Positions 1-9,815 of a DNA stretch of 64,000 bases are shown here, piece by piece. Source of the DNA: Cellulomonas edaphi (GTDB taxonomy: Bacteria > Actinomycetota > Actinomycetes > Actinomycetales > Cellulomonadaceae); NCBI RefSeq assembly GCF_030362815.1, contig NZ_JAUCGR010000001.1:736024-800023 (forward strand). The letters run 5' to 3'. The notes under the pieces were generated by a model. That model was not told the DNA's origin. It did no database searches and worked only from the letters and a program-made list of their open reading frames with translations. Each line of letters begins with the position of its first letter. Position 1 is the first letter of the stretch. The position numbers and the translations under genes were made by a program.

Positions 1-444
1 TGGTCGTGGGAGTTCGTGGGCTCGGTGATCTACTACGGCGCCCTGCCCGCGCTGACGATCGTCATCTCGTCCATCGCCGGCTGGATCCTCGGCATGCGCA
101 ACATGATGGTCACGGTCTCGTCCGAGGACTACGTCACCGTCGCGCAGGCCAAGGGCCTCTCGGAGCGCAAGGTGCTGTTCGGCTACGCCGCGCGCAACGC
201 GATCCTCCCGCAGATCTCGAGCTTCGCCCTCTCGCTCGGCTTCATCGTCGGCGGGACGCTGGTCATGGAGATCGTGTTCTCCTACCAGGGCATCGGCTTC
301 ATGCTCTTCAACGCGGTGAACGCCAAGGACTACCCGCTCATGCAGGGGTGCTTCCTGGTGATCACGTTGGCGGTGCTGCTCGCCAACATCCTGGCCGACT
401 TCGTCTACGGCGTGCTCGACCCGCGCACGCGTCAGGAGGGTTGA
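1..444 (+). CDS. ABC transporter permease, DppB/OppB type (3' part only)
   Basis: This is the C-terminal 147 residues of an inner-membrane permease of the peptide/nickel/oligosaccharide importer family; the start lies outside the window. The EAA loop that docks the ATPase is visible (DYVTVAQAKGLSERKVLFGY). It is followed by two hydrophobic segments and the family's usual C-terminal signature, with LADFVYGVLDPRTR near the end. One base separates its stop from the next permease, so the two are co-transcribed and should form a heterodimeric channel. In cellulolytic actinobacteria this family imports either peptides or oligosaccharides; the substrate cannot be told from this fragment. Confidence 0.93.
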   Translation, partial: WSWEFVGSVIYYGALPALTIVISSIAGWILGMRNMMVTVSSEDYVTVAQAKGLSERKVLFGYAARNAILPQISSFALSLGFIVGGTLVMEIVFSYQGIGFMLFNAVNAKDYPLMQGCFLVITLAVLLANILADFVYGVLDPRTRQEG

Positions 445-445
445 C

Positions 446-1440
446 ATGACCGCCGTCGACAACACCGTCATCAACGACACGGTGGACCTCGCGACCGACG
501 CGACCGCACCCGACCAGGGGCGCCGCAAGTTCCTGTTCATGCGCAACGCCAAGGCCGTCACCGGCCTGGTGATCCTCGGGTTCTTCACGCTCATCGCGAT
601 CATCGGCCCGTACATCGCGCCGTACGACCCCAACGCGCGCAGCAAGGACATCCTGCAGCCGCCCTCGATGGCGCACCTGTTCGGGACGACCCACGTGGGG
701 CAGGACATCTTCTCCCAGATCGTGGTCGGCACCCGTGGCGTCATGGTGGTCGGCTTCGTGGCCGGCATCGTGGCGACCACCATCGGCGTGCTGATCGGCG
801 TGACCGCCGGCTTCATCGGCGGCTGGGGCGACGAGAGCCTGTCGGCCCTGTCCAACGTGTTCCTCGTGATCCCGCAGCTCCCGCTCATCATCATCATCGC
901 CGGGCAGCTGCCGTCCGCGGGCGGTCTCACCGTGGCGCTCGTCATCGCCGCGACCGGCTGGGCGTGGGGCGCGCGCGTGCTGCGCGCGCAGACGCTGTCA
1001 CTGCGACGGCGCGACTTCGTGGAGGCCGCGCGCGCCAACGGCGAGAAGACGTGGCGCATCATCACCGCGGAGATCCTGCCCAACCTCACCGCGATCATCG
1101 CCGCCGGCTTCGTCGGCACGGTCGGCTTCGCCGTCCTCTCGCAGATCACGCTGTCGTTCATCGGCATCACGAGCGTGAGCGACTGGAACTGGGGGACGGT
1201 GCTGTTCTGGGCCCAGCAGCAGCTCGCGCTGCAGCGTGGCGCCTGGTGGTGGTTCGTGCCGGCCGGTCTGTGCATCGCCCTGCTGGGCATGGCGCTGACC
1301 CTGATCAACTTCGGCATCGACGAGTTCGTCAACCCCCGCCTGCGGAGCACCGGCCTCAACGCCCGGTCGCTGCGCAAGCGCAAGATCCGCCCCCGCATCG
1401 GCTTCACGCCGGTGGTCTACGAGGCCAAGGAGGACCGGGG

Positions 1441-1444
<4 letters not shown>
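446..1444 (+). CDS. ABC transporter permease, DppC/OppC type
   Basis: A 332-residue second permease of the same importer. It has the long hydrophilic N-terminus typical of DppC (about 40 residues), a first membrane span around residues 40-60, a periplasmic loop with YIAPYDPNARSKDILQPPS, and the binding-protein-dependent transport domain. The EAA loop is near residue 195 (FVEAARANGEKTWRIITAEI). The C-terminus carries a basic tail (LRKRKIRPRIG). Its TGA overlaps the ATG of the ATPase gene (ATGA), which implies translational coupling. ATG start is one base after the upstream stop. Transport function is certain by family; substrate is unknown. Confidence 0.95.
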
Positions 1445-2538
<1,094 letters not shown>

Positions 2539-2550
2539 CCGATCGGAGCA

Positions 2551-2584
2551 GCTCGCCCCCGGCGCACCGCCGCCGGGGGCGAGC
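2551..2584 (+). terminator. Strong intrinsic-type hairpin ending the ABC operon
   Basis: A perfect 14-bp inverted repeat (2551-2564 with 2571-2584) closes a 6-base loop, 12 bp after the dppD-like stop codon. No U-tract follows, as is usual in GC-rich actinobacteria. Confidence 0.85.
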
Positions 2585-2614
2585 GCGGCCGCCGCGTGAC
2601 CTACCGTGGTCCGC

Positions 2615-3493
2615 GTGAGCCCGCGCCGACCCGTCCCGCTGGTCGCGGTCTCGATCGTCGTGGCCGCGGTGTCGGTGGTGGGCGTGTGGGTGCTGTGGCG
2701 CGTGTTCGTCGGCACCTGGGCGGGCCAGTCGGTGGACCAGGCGGTCATCGAGGGCGCGACCTACGGGCAGAACCAGCTGTGGCGCGTCGCCGAGAAGGTG
2801 CTCGACGTGGTGTCGGTCGGGCTCATCGCGGTGGTCCTGCTCGCGGCCGTCGTGATCGCTGTCGTCCGGCACCGCTGGGAGCTGGCCGTGCAGGCCGCCA
2901 TCGTGATGATCGGCGCCAACCTGACCACCCGGGTGCTCAAGGAGTACGTCTTCGAGCGCCCCGAGCTGGGCGTGCCCGGCGGGTACGGCAACACGCTGCC
3001 CTCGGGGCACACCACCGCGGCCGCCTCGATCTCGGTGGTGCTCATGCTCGTCGTCTCGCCGCGCGTGCGGCCCTGGGCGGCGGTGCTGGGGGCCGCGTAC
3101 ACGACGGCGACGGGCGTCTCGACCCTCATCGGCCGCTGGCACCGTCCGTCCGACGTGGTGGCCGCCGTGCTCGTCGTGCTCGCGTGGACGGCCGCCACGT
3201 GCGCCTTCGCGGTGCTGGTGCCGCGCTGGGGCCTCCCCGGGGACCGCGGCGCGGTGCCGCGGGCCACCCGGGTCGCGCTGGCATCGCTCGTCGCCGTGGG
3301 CCTCGTCGCCGGCGCGGTCGCGGGCGTCACGCTGTCGGCGACGTGGTCGCGGCTGCCGGACGTGAGCGGCCGGGACGACCTGCTCACGGCCTACCTGGGC
3401 GGTGCCGCGGGGACCGCCTCGGCCGCGTGCCTGGCGTTCGCGGTGATGCTCGCGCTCCGTCACGCGGCGGCATCAGGATTGCCACGAGGCTGA
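2615..3493 (+). CDS. PAP2-superfamily membrane phosphatase
   Basis: About 292 residues with six hydrophobic segments. The three PAP2 motifs are in order: K-x6-RP (KEYVFERP), PSGHT, and R-x5-H-x3-D within GRWHRPSDVV. These are the lipid-phosphate phosphatase / undecaprenyl-pyrophosphatase (BcrC-like) active-site motifs, so a role in lipid carrier or phospholipid dephosphorylation at the outer face of the membrane is likely. I chose the GTG at 2615 because TACCGT (2602-2607) sits 7 nt upstream, the leaderless pattern. An in-frame GTG at 2606 would overlap that -10. It is a stand-alone gene between the ABC operon terminator and topA. Confidence 0.88.
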   Translation: MSPRRPVPLVAVSIVVAAVSVVGVWVLWRVFVGTWAGQSVDQAVIEGATYGQNQLWRVAEKVLDVVSVGLIAVVLLAAVVIAVVRHRWELAVQAAIVMIGANLTTRVLKEYVFERPELGVPGGYGNTLPSGHTTAAASISVVLMLVVSPRVRPWAAVLGAAYTTATGVSTLIGRWHRPSDVVAAVLVVLAWTAATCAFAVLVPRWGLPGDRGAVPRATRVALASLVAVGLVAGAVAGVTLSATWSRLPDVSGRDDLLTAYLGGAAGTASAACLAFAVMLALRHAAASGLPRG

Positions 3494-3503
3494 CGGATGG
3501 TCG

Positions 3504-3509
3504 TAGAGT
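3504..3509 (+). promoter_or_regulatory. Candidate -10 element for topA
   Basis: TAGAGT lies 60 bp before the topA ATG, with a possible -35 TTGCCA at 3479-3484 inside the end of the upstream gene. The 19-bp spacer is long, so confidence is modest. The topA ribosome-binding site AGGGAAGG is at about 3556-3563. Confidence 0.4.
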
Positions 3510-3569
3510 CCGCCTCGGTGGAGTTCGCACGAGTCGTCCGGCTCGTGAACCGGTAGGGAAGGCCGTCGC

Positions 3570-6296
3570 ATGTCAGCAGGGCGAAAGCTCGTCATCGTGG
3601 AGTCGCCCGCCAAGGCGCGCACGATCGCGGGATACCTCGGCGAGGGGTACGACGTGGAGGCGAGCGTCGGGCACATCCGCGACCTGCCCCAGCCGTCGGA
3701 GCTGCCGGCGGACATGAAGAAGGGCCCCTTCGGCAAGTTCGCCGTCGACGTGGACAACGGCTTCGCGCCGTACTACGTCGTGGACGCGGACAAGCGCAAG
3801 AAGGTCAGCGAGCTGAAGAAGCTGCTCAAGGAGTCCGACGAGCTCTACCTCGCCACCGATGAGGACCGCGAGGGCGAGGCCATCGCCTGGCACCTGCTCT
3901 CCGAGCTCAAGCCGAAGGTCCCGGTCAAGCGCATGGTGTTCCACGAGATCACCCGCGAGGCCATCGGGCGCGCGCTGGAGAACACCCGCGAGATCGACGA
4001 CCGGATGGTCGACGCGCAGGAGACCCGCCGCATCCTCGACCGGCTCTACGGGTACGAGGTCAGCCCCGTGCTGTGGCGCAAGGTCCGCCAGGGGCTGTCG
4101 GCGGGCCGCGTGCAGTCCGTGGCGACGCGCCTCGTGGTCGAGCGTGAGCGTGAGCGCATGGCGTTCGTCGCGGCCGACTACTGGGACGTCAACGGCACGT
4201 TCGCGGTGGCCGACGCGGGCGAGCCCGTGTTCCCCGCCCGGCTCACGGCGCTCGACGGGCGCCGCGTGGCCAGCGGCAGGGACTTCGACGACCGAGGCGT
4301 GCTCCGCTCGTCGGACACCACGCACCTCACCGAGGAGACCGCGACCGCGCTCGTGGCGGGCCTCGCCGAGGCCCCGTTCGAGGTCCGCTCGCTCGAGACC
4401 AAGCCGTACACGCGCCGCCCCGCGGCCCCGTTCACCACCTCGACGCTGCAGCAGGAGGCCTCGCGCAAGCTGCGCATGGCCTCGCGCCAGACCATGCGCA
4501 CCGCGCAGTCGCTGTACGAGAACGGCTACATCACCTACATGCGTACCGACTCGCCGGTGCTCTCGACGCAGGCGATCGACGCCGCGCGTCGGCAGGCCGC
4601 CGAGCTGTACGGGCCCGAGTACGTCCCGGACGCCCCCCGCACGTACGCGAGCAAGGCCAAGGGCGCGCAGGAGGCGCACGAGGCCATCCGGCCCGCCGGC
4701 GACCACTTCCGCACGCCGGCGCAGGTCTCCAAGGAGCTGTCGGGCGACCAGTTCCGGCTCTACGAGCTGATCTGGAAGCGTACGGTCGCCTCGCAGATGG
4801 GCGACGCGCGCGGCTCGACCGCCTCGGTGCGGCTGGGCGCCGTGGCGAGCACGGGGCAGGACGCCGTGTTCTCCGCCTCGGGCACCGTCATCACGTTCCG
4901 CGGCTTCCTGGCCGCGTACGAGGAGGGCCGCGACGAGTCGCGCGACGACGAGAAGGTGGAGGCCGACGCCGAGAAGGGCGACGCGCGCCTGCCGCGGATG
5001 GCCGAGGGTGACCCGCTCACGGCGTCCGACCTGGCCGCCGCCGGGCATCGCACGTCGCCGCCGCCGCGCTACACCGAGGCGTCGCTCGTCAAGGCGCTCG
5101 AGGAGCGCGGCATCGGCCGGCCGTCCACGTACGCCGCCACCATCTCCGTGATCCAGGACCGCGGCTACGTCACGTCTCGCGGTCAGGCGCTCGTCCCCTC
5201 GTGGCTCGCGTTCGCGGTGACGCGGCTGCTCGAGGAGAACTTCGACTGGCTGGTCGACTACGACTTCACGGCCGAGATGGAGCAGGACCTCGACGCCATC
5301 GCCGCGGGCGACCAGGACCGCGTGGCCTGGCTGACGCGCTTCTACTTCGGCGACGGCAGCGGACGCGAGGAGGGCGAGGGCCTGCGCGACCTGGTGGCCA
5401 ACCTGGGCGACATCGACGCGCGCGAGGTCAACTCGATCCCGATCGGTGACGGCATCACGCTGCGGGTCGGCCGGTACGGCCCGTACCTCGAGGACGCGAA
5501 CGCGCCCCTGGGCGAGGACGGCAACCCGAAGCGCGCGTCGGTCCCGGACGAGCTGGCACCCGACGAGCTCACGCCCGCCCGGGCGCGCGAGCTGCTCGAG
5601 ACCCAGCCCGAGGGCGACCTGGTGCTCGGCCAGGACCCGGTCACGGGCACGACCATCGTCGCGAAGAACGGCCGGTACGGCCCCTACGTCACCGAGATCC
5701 TGCCCGAGCCGGAGCTGGAGGAGGGCCTGTCGGCCGCGGCCCGCAAGCGTGCGCTCGCCGCGGCACCCAAGCCGCGCACGGGCTCGCTGTTCAAGTCGAT
5801 GAGCCTGCAGACCCTGACGCTCGACGACGCGCTGAAGCTGCTCTCGCTGCCGCGCGTGGTGGGCGTGGACCCCGAGTCGGGTGCGGAGATCACCGCGCAG
5901 AACGGCCGCTACGGGCCGTACCTCAAGAAGGGCACCGACTCGCGGACCATCGCCTCGGAGGAGGCGTTGTTCACGACGACGCTCGAGGAGGCGCTGGCGA
6001 TCTACGCGCAGCCGAAGCGCGGGCGCGGGGCCACGGCCACGCCGCCGCTGCGCGAGCTGGGCGACGACCCCACGTCGGGCAAGCCCATCGTGGTCAAGGA
6101 CGGCCGGTTCGGCGCGTACGTGACCGACGGCACCACCAACCGGACGCTTCCGCGCGACCTCACGCCGGAGTCGATCACGCCCGAGCAGGCCATCGAGCTG
6201 CTGGCGGAGAAGCGCGCGTCGGCGCCGGCGAAGAAGAAGGCACCGGCTCGCAAGGCGCCGGCCCGCGCGAAGGCGGCGACGGCGAAGAAGAAGTAA
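3570..6296 (+). CDS. topA: DNA topoisomerase I (type IA)
   Basis: A 908-residue enzyme that relaxes negative supercoils by transient cleavage of one strand through a 5'-phosphotyrosine. The N-terminal Toprim domain shows VIVESPAKA (residues 8-16) and the acidic triad in ATDEDREGEAIAWHL. The catalytic tyrosine is Tyr323 in YITYMRTDSP. The central region has GIGRPSTYA. As in other actinobacteria there are no C-terminal zinc fingers. Instead there are four repeats with GRYGPY or GRFGAY (about residues 630, 695, 775 and 850) and a Lys/Ala-rich tail of about 25 residues that probably aids DNA binding and processivity. TAA stop is 5 bp from the convergent stop of the hemerythrin-like gene. Confidence 0.98.
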   Translation: MSAGRKLVIVESPAKARTIAGYLGEGYDVEASVGHIRDLPQPSELPADMKKGPFGKFAVDVDNGFAPYYVVDADKRKKVSELKKLLKESDELYLATDEDREGEAIAWHLLSELKPKVPVKRMVFHEITREAIGRALENTREIDDRMVDAQETRRILDRLYGYEVSPVLWRKVRQGLSAGRVQSVATRLVVERERERMAFVAADYWDVNGTFAVADAGEPVFPARLTALDGRRVASGRDFDDRGVLRSSDTTHLTEETATALVAGLAEAPFEVRSLETKPYTRRPAAPFTTSTLQQEASRKLRMASRQTMRTAQSLYENGYITYMRTDSPVLSTQAIDAARRQAAELYGPEYVPDAPRTYASKAKGAQEAHEAIRPAGDHFRTPAQVSKELSGDQFRLYELIWKRTVASQMGDARGSTASVRLGAVASTGQDAVFSASGTVITFRGFLAAYEEGRDESRDDEKVEADAEKGDARLPRMAEGDPLTASDLAAAGHRTSPPPRYTEASLVKALEERGIGRPSTYAATISVIQDRGYVTSRGQALVPSWLAFAVTRLLEENFDWLVDYDFTAEMEQDLDAIAAGDQDRVAWLTRFYFGDGSGREEGEGLRDLVANLGDIDAREVNSIPIGDGITLRVGRYGPYLEDANAPLGEDGNPKRASVPDELAPDELTPARARELLETQPEGDLVLGQDPVTGTTIVAKNGRYGPYVTEILPEPELEEGLSAAARKRALAAAPKPRTGSLFKSMSLQTLTLDDALKLLSLPRVVGVDPESGAEITAQNGRYGPYLKKGTDSRTIASEEALFTTTLEEALAIYAQPKRGRGATATPPLRELGDDPTSGKPIVVKDGRFGAYVTDGTTNRTLPRDLTPESITPEQAIELLAEKRASAPAKKKAPARKAPARAKAATAKKK

Positions 6297-6301
6297 CCGG
6301 C

Positions 6302-6745
6302 TCAGCGGGGCGTCGCGTCCAGCGCGGCGACGAGTGCGCGCTCCTCCCACGCGAGGTGCGACACGAGGAGTGCCGCGAGACCGTCGACCTCCGCGCGCAG
6401 GTCGTCGGTCGCGCCGCCCGCGCCGGCGGTCTGGAGCACGGTCTCGAGCCGGCCCAGGAGGCTGTGGATCGCGACGTGGTCCTGCGCGAGCCCGTCGAGC
6501 GTCTCGCGGAGCTCGGGGTGCGCCGCAGCGAGCGCGGGGAACATGCCCGCGTCCTCACGCGTGTGGTGCTCACCCACCGCCTGGCAGAACGTCGCGCAGT
6601 GCAGGCGGACGTCGGGCGCCAGGGTGACCCCGGGCTCTCCCAGCGACTCCCGGACGCGCGCGAGGTCGGCTCGCAGCGCGTCGTGGACCTGGATGAGCTG
6701 CTGGCCCCAGCCGAGCACGCGCTCGGGCTCGTCGGCGGTCGTCAC
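6302..6745 (-). CDS. Hemerythrin-like HHE cation-binding protein
   Basis: A 147-residue helical protein with His/Glu ligands for a di-iron site: HD near residue 20, HCATFCQAVGEHHTREDAGMF at about residues 48-68, HVAIH near 90 and HLAWEE near the end. Related actinobacterial proteins bind oxygen or sense redox state or NO; the exact role here is unknown. Its GTG start overlaps the stop of the upstream glycosidase gene (GTGA, 6742-6745), so it is translated from the glycosidase mRNA. It converges on topA with only 5 bp between stops. Confidence 0.85.
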   Translation of the reverse strand: MTTADEPERVLGWGQQLIQVHDALRADLARVRESLGEPGVTLAPDVRLHCATFCQAVGEHHTREDAGMFPALAAAHPELRETLDGLAQDHVAIHSLLGRLETVLQTAGAGGATDDLRAEVDGLAALLVSHLAWEERALVAALDATPR

Positions 6746-8031
6746 GCTGCCTCCCACACCCCCCACCCACGGGGAGGCAGGGTCCAGTCCGGGCCGACGG
6801 GCTCGGCGAGCCCGGCCTTCAGCGTCGCAGAGCCGATCGCGCAGGTCCAGGGTTCCCCGGCGTCCAGGTTCAGGCCGACGAGGAGGGCCTGGTCGCCCGC
6901 TCGCACCTCGTAGAGCAGGTGCTCGTTGCTCAGCTCGACGGTGCGGGTGGTCGCCCGGTGCAGCCACGGGTGCCGCCTGCGCAGGCCGATGAGCTCCTGG
7001 TGCAGCCGGTAGGCCCACCAGCCCTCGGGTGCGAGCTGGTCGGGCGAGGCAGGGAGCTCGGGGCGGATCGCGTCGTCGCCGCCGAACCGCTCCTCCTTGA
7101 GGCCGCGGAACGCCTGCTCGTCGCCGTAGTAGACGGCGGGCGTGCCACCGACCGTGAACAGCACCACGAGCGCGAGTGCCACGAGCGCGTCGTCGTCGAG
7201 CTGGGTGGCGATGCGCGTGACGTCGTGGTTGCCGACGAACGTCCAGGGCGCGAAGGCCTCGACGAAGGGGGCGTGCCGGTCCAGCGCCCACGCGAGCTCC
7301 CAGAAGTTGGCGGAGGCGAGCGCGGACCAGATGGCCTTCCACAGCTCGTACTGGGTCACGGAGTCGAAGCCCGAGCGCGCGACGATCGCGGGGTAGTCGC
7401 CGTGGATCACCTCGCCGACCACGTAGACGTCGGGGTGTGCGGCCCGGACCCGCGCCAGCACCGGCTTCCAGAACTCGGGCGGCACCGCGTAGGCCGCGTC
7501 CAGCCGCCACCCGTCGGCGCCCAGGTCGAGCCAGTGGGTCATCACCTCAGCGACGAGGTCGGCGACCGCCGGAGCGGAGTGGTCGAGGGTGACCAGGTCC
7601 TCGTGCCCCTCGAACGAGTGCCACGTGCCGTCGTCGTTCAGGCGGATGAGGCCGGCGCCCCCCTCGCGCGCTGCGGCCTGCGCCTGCGCGACCAGCGGGT
7701 GGGCGCGCCCGACGTGGTTGAACACCCCGTCGAGGAGCACGCGCAGGCCGCGTGCGTGCGCCTCGGCGACCAGCGTGCGGAGGTCGTCGAGCGTCCCCAG
7801 GCGTGGGTCGATCCGGAGGTGGTCGACGGTGTCGTAGCCGTGCGTGCTCGACGCGAAGACCGGGCCGAGCGCGAGGCCCGAGACGCCGAGGTCGCGCGCG
7901 TAGTCCAGCCAGCCGACGAGCCGGAGCAGCCGGTGCGCGTCTGCCGGTGCGTCGGCGGGATCCTCATCGACCGCCCCGACGAACCCCAGGGGGTACACCT
8001 GCCACCACACGGCGTGCTCGACCCAGCCCAT
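6742..8031 (-). CDS. GH13 alpha-amylase-family glycosidase
   Basis: A 429-residue cytoplasmic enzyme (no signal peptide) of the alpha-amylase clan. The four conserved regions are present: I DGVFNH (about 101-106), II GWRLDAAY with the nucleophile Asp178, III VVGEVIHGD with the acid/base Glu207, and IV FVGNHD with the transition-state Asp270. A small beta-sandwich follows. The compact size and intracellular location suggest action on short alpha-glucosides or imported maltodextrins rather than starch; linkage specificity cannot be read. The ATG at 8031 has TACGGT exactly 6 nt upstream, so the mRNA is probably leaderless. Confidence 0.9.
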   Translation of the reverse strand: MGWVEHAVWWQVYPLGFVGAVDEDPADAPADAHRLLRLVGWLDYARDLGVSGLALGPVFASSTHGYDTVDHLRIDPRLGTLDDLRTLVAEAHARGLRVLLDGVFNHVGRAHPLVAQAQAAAREGGAGLIRLNDDGTWHSFEGHEDLVTLDHSAPAVADLVAEVMTHWLDLGADGWRLDAAYAVPPEFWKPVLARVRAAHPDVYVVGEVIHGDYPAIVARSGFDSVTQYELWKAIWSALASANFWELAWALDRHAPFVEAFAPWTFVGNHDVTRIATQLDDDALVALALVVLFTVGGTPAVYYGDEQAFRGLKEERFGGDDAIRPELPASPDQLAPEGWWAYRLHQELIGLRRRHPWLHRATTRTVELSNEHLLYEVRAGDQALLVGLNLDAGEPWTCAIGSATLKAGLAEPVGPDWTLPPRGWGVWEAA

Positions 8032-8059
8032 GGCCCCACCGTACGGATAGGTTGACCGC
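8032..8059. promoter_or_regulatory. 28-bp divergent region with two leaderless promoters back to back
   Basis: The plus strand has TAGGTT (8048-8053) 6 nt before the ATG at 8060. The minus strand has TACGGT (8043-8038) 6 nt before the ATG at 8031. The -10 elements are 4 bp apart, so the two polymerases must exclude one another. Confidence 0.7.
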
Positions 8060-9064
8060 ATGGCTCGCACTCCCGACCCCCGTACCGCACCTCCGATCCG
8101 CTGGGGCATCCTCGGCGCCGGGGGCATCGCCTCCGTCTTCGCCAGCGGCGTCACGCAGCACACGCGCGCCCAGCTGGTCGCCGTCGGATCCCGCAACCGT
8201 GACCGGGCCGAGCGCTTCGCCACCGCGCACGGCATCCCGACCACGCACGTGGGCTACCGGGAGCTCGTCGAGGACCCGCAGGTCGATGCCGTGTACGTCG
8301 CGACGCCGCACTCCGAGCACCGCGAGCACGCGCTGCTCGCGATCAGGGCCGGCAAGCACGTGCTCGTCGAGAAGGCGTTCACGCGCAACGAGGCCGAGGC
8401 GCGCGAGGTGTTCGACGCGGCGCGGGCGGCCGGCGTGTTCGTGATGGAGGCGATGTGGACGCGGTTCCTGCCGCACGTCGACGCGCTGCACCAGGTCATC
8501 GACGCGGGCGAGATCGGCGAGATCGTCAACCTGTCCGCGGACCACGGCCAGTTCATGGCGTTCGACCCGGCCTCGCGCCTGTACGACCCGAACCTCGCGG
8601 GAGGGGCGCTGCTGGACCTGGGCGTGTACCCGGTCGCGTTCGCACACGACTTCCTGGGCGTCCCGGACTCCGTCACCGCGGTGGGCACGCTCACCGACAC
8701 GGGCGTCGACGGGCAGATCTCGATGGTGCTGTCCTACGGCCGGCGGACGCTGGCCACGCTCGCGACGACGCTGTGGGCCAAGACGCCGACCATCGCGACG
8801 ATCTCCGGCACGGAGGGCTTCATCTCCGTCGCGGGCGACTTCTACGGGCCCACGTCGTTCCGCGTGCAGCGCCGCGACGGGCGCATCTGGGAGTTCGACC
8901 AGCCCGGCCCCAAGGGCCTGCAGTTCGAGGCGGCCGAGGTCGCGCGCCGCGTCGCCGAGGGTGTGCTCGAGAGCCCGCGCATGACGTGGCAGGGCACGCT
9001 CGACGTGATGCGGACCATGGACACCATCCGCTCCCAGGTGGGCGTCGTCTACCCGGGCGAGTGA
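8060..9064 (+). CDS. Gfo/Idh/MocA-family NAD(P)-dependent oxidoreductase
   Basis: A 334-residue dehydrogenase. The N-terminal Rossmann motif is WGILGAGGIASVFASG (about residues 15-30). The family signature AGKHVLVEKAFTRN gives the EKP-like motif here as EKA, with Lys present. The C-terminal alpha/beta domain has GGALLDLGVYPVAFAH. Relatives act on sugars, trans-dihydrodiols or sugar acids. The divergent GH13 gene suggests sugar metabolism, but the substrate is not determinable. Probably leaderless from the ATG at 8060. A strong terminator follows at once. Confidence 0.88.
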   Translation: MARTPDPRTAPPIRWGILGAGGIASVFASGVTQHTRAQLVAVGSRNRDRAERFATAHGIPTTHVGYRELVEDPQVDAVYVATPHSEHREHALLAIRAGKHVLVEKAFTRNEAEAREVFDAARAAGVFVMEAMWTRFLPHVDALHQVIDAGEIGEIVNLSADHGQFMAFDPASRLYDPNLAGGALLDLGVYPVAFAHDFLGVPDSVTAVGTLTDTGVDGQISMVLSYGRRTLATLATTLWAKTPTIATISGTEGFISVAGDFYGPTSFRVQRRDGRIWEFDQPGPKGLQFEAAEVARRVAEGVLESPRMTWQGTLDVMRTMDTIRSQVGVVYPGE

Positions 9065-9072
9065 TGCCGGCT

Positions 9073-9108
9073 CCCGTCCGGCGGGCAGCGTTCTGCCCGC
9101 CGGGCGGG
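9073..9108 (+). terminator. Hairpin terminator after the oxidoreductase gene
   Basis: A 16-bp stem with one G-U pair (9073-9088 with 9093-9108) closes a CGTT tetraloop, starting 8 bp after the stop codon. Confidence 0.85.
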
Positions 9109-9203
9109 AAGTTCGCTGCCCACCCGATGACGTCAGCCCGTGGGTGCGCCGACGGTGGACGGGTGGCCGGGCGGTGTGGGCACGCGCGGCTACTCTGTCG
9201 CAC

Positions 9204-9815
9204 GTGACGTCACCAGGCCTGTTCGTGTCCCTCGAGGGTGGGGACGGTGCGGGCAAGTCGACCCAGGCGCACAAGCTGCGGGACTGGCTGGTGGCCGCGG
9301 GCCGCGAGGTGGTGCTGACGCGCGAGCCCGGGGGCACGCAGCTCGGCAGGACGCTGCGCGACGCGGTGCTGCACGGCGAGGACGTCGACGCCCGCACCGA
9401 GGCGCTCCTGTACGCCACCGACCGTGCTCACCACGTCGCGTCGCTGGTGCGGCCCGCCCTGGAGCGCGGCGCCGTCGTCGTCACCGACCGGTACCTCGAC
9501 TCTTCGGTGGCGTACCAGGGCAGCGGCCGGGACCTGGGCGCCGACGAGGTCGAGCGCCTGTCGATGTGGGCCACGGGCGGGCTGCTGCCCGCGCTCACCG
9601 TGCTCCTCGACCTGGACCCCGTGGAGGGGCAGCGACGCCTGACGGGCGCGCCCGACCGTCTCGAGCGCGCCGGGGACGACTTCCACCGCCGCACCCGGCA
9701 GGCGTTCCTGGACCGCGCGGCCGCCGACCCGGCCCGCTGGCTCGTGCTCGACGCCTCCCGCGGGCCGGACGAGCTGGCCACCGCCGTCCGTGCGCGCGTC
9801 GAGGGGCTGCTGTGA
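9204..9815 (+). CDS. tmk: Thymidylate kinase
   Basis: A 203-residue enzyme that phosphorylates dTMP to dTDP. The P-loop EGGDGAGKST is at about residues 11-20, the DR(Y/H) motif is TDRYLDSSVAYQG, and the LID region has the RRLTGAPDRLE segment. The GTG at 9204 is chosen because TACTCT (9191-9196) sits 7 nt upstream and the protein then starts just before the first beta strand; longer frames have no conserved sequence. Its stop overlaps the GTG of holB (GTGA), giving a coupled tmk-holB unit as in many actinobacteria. Confidence 0.97.
   Translation: MTSPGLFVSLEGGDGAGKSTQAHKLRDWLVAAGREVVLTREPGGTQLGRTLRDAVLHGEDVDARTEALLYATDRAHHVASLVRPALERGAVVVTDRYLDSSVAYQGSGRDLGADEVERLSMWATGGLLPALTVLLDLDPVEGQRRLTGAPDRLERAGDDFHRRTRQAFLDRAAADPARWLVLDASRGPDELATAVRARVEGLL

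Noticed and set aside
3573-6350. Long open frame antisense to topA
   Set aside because: Same compositional artefact; topA is unmistakable on the plus strand.
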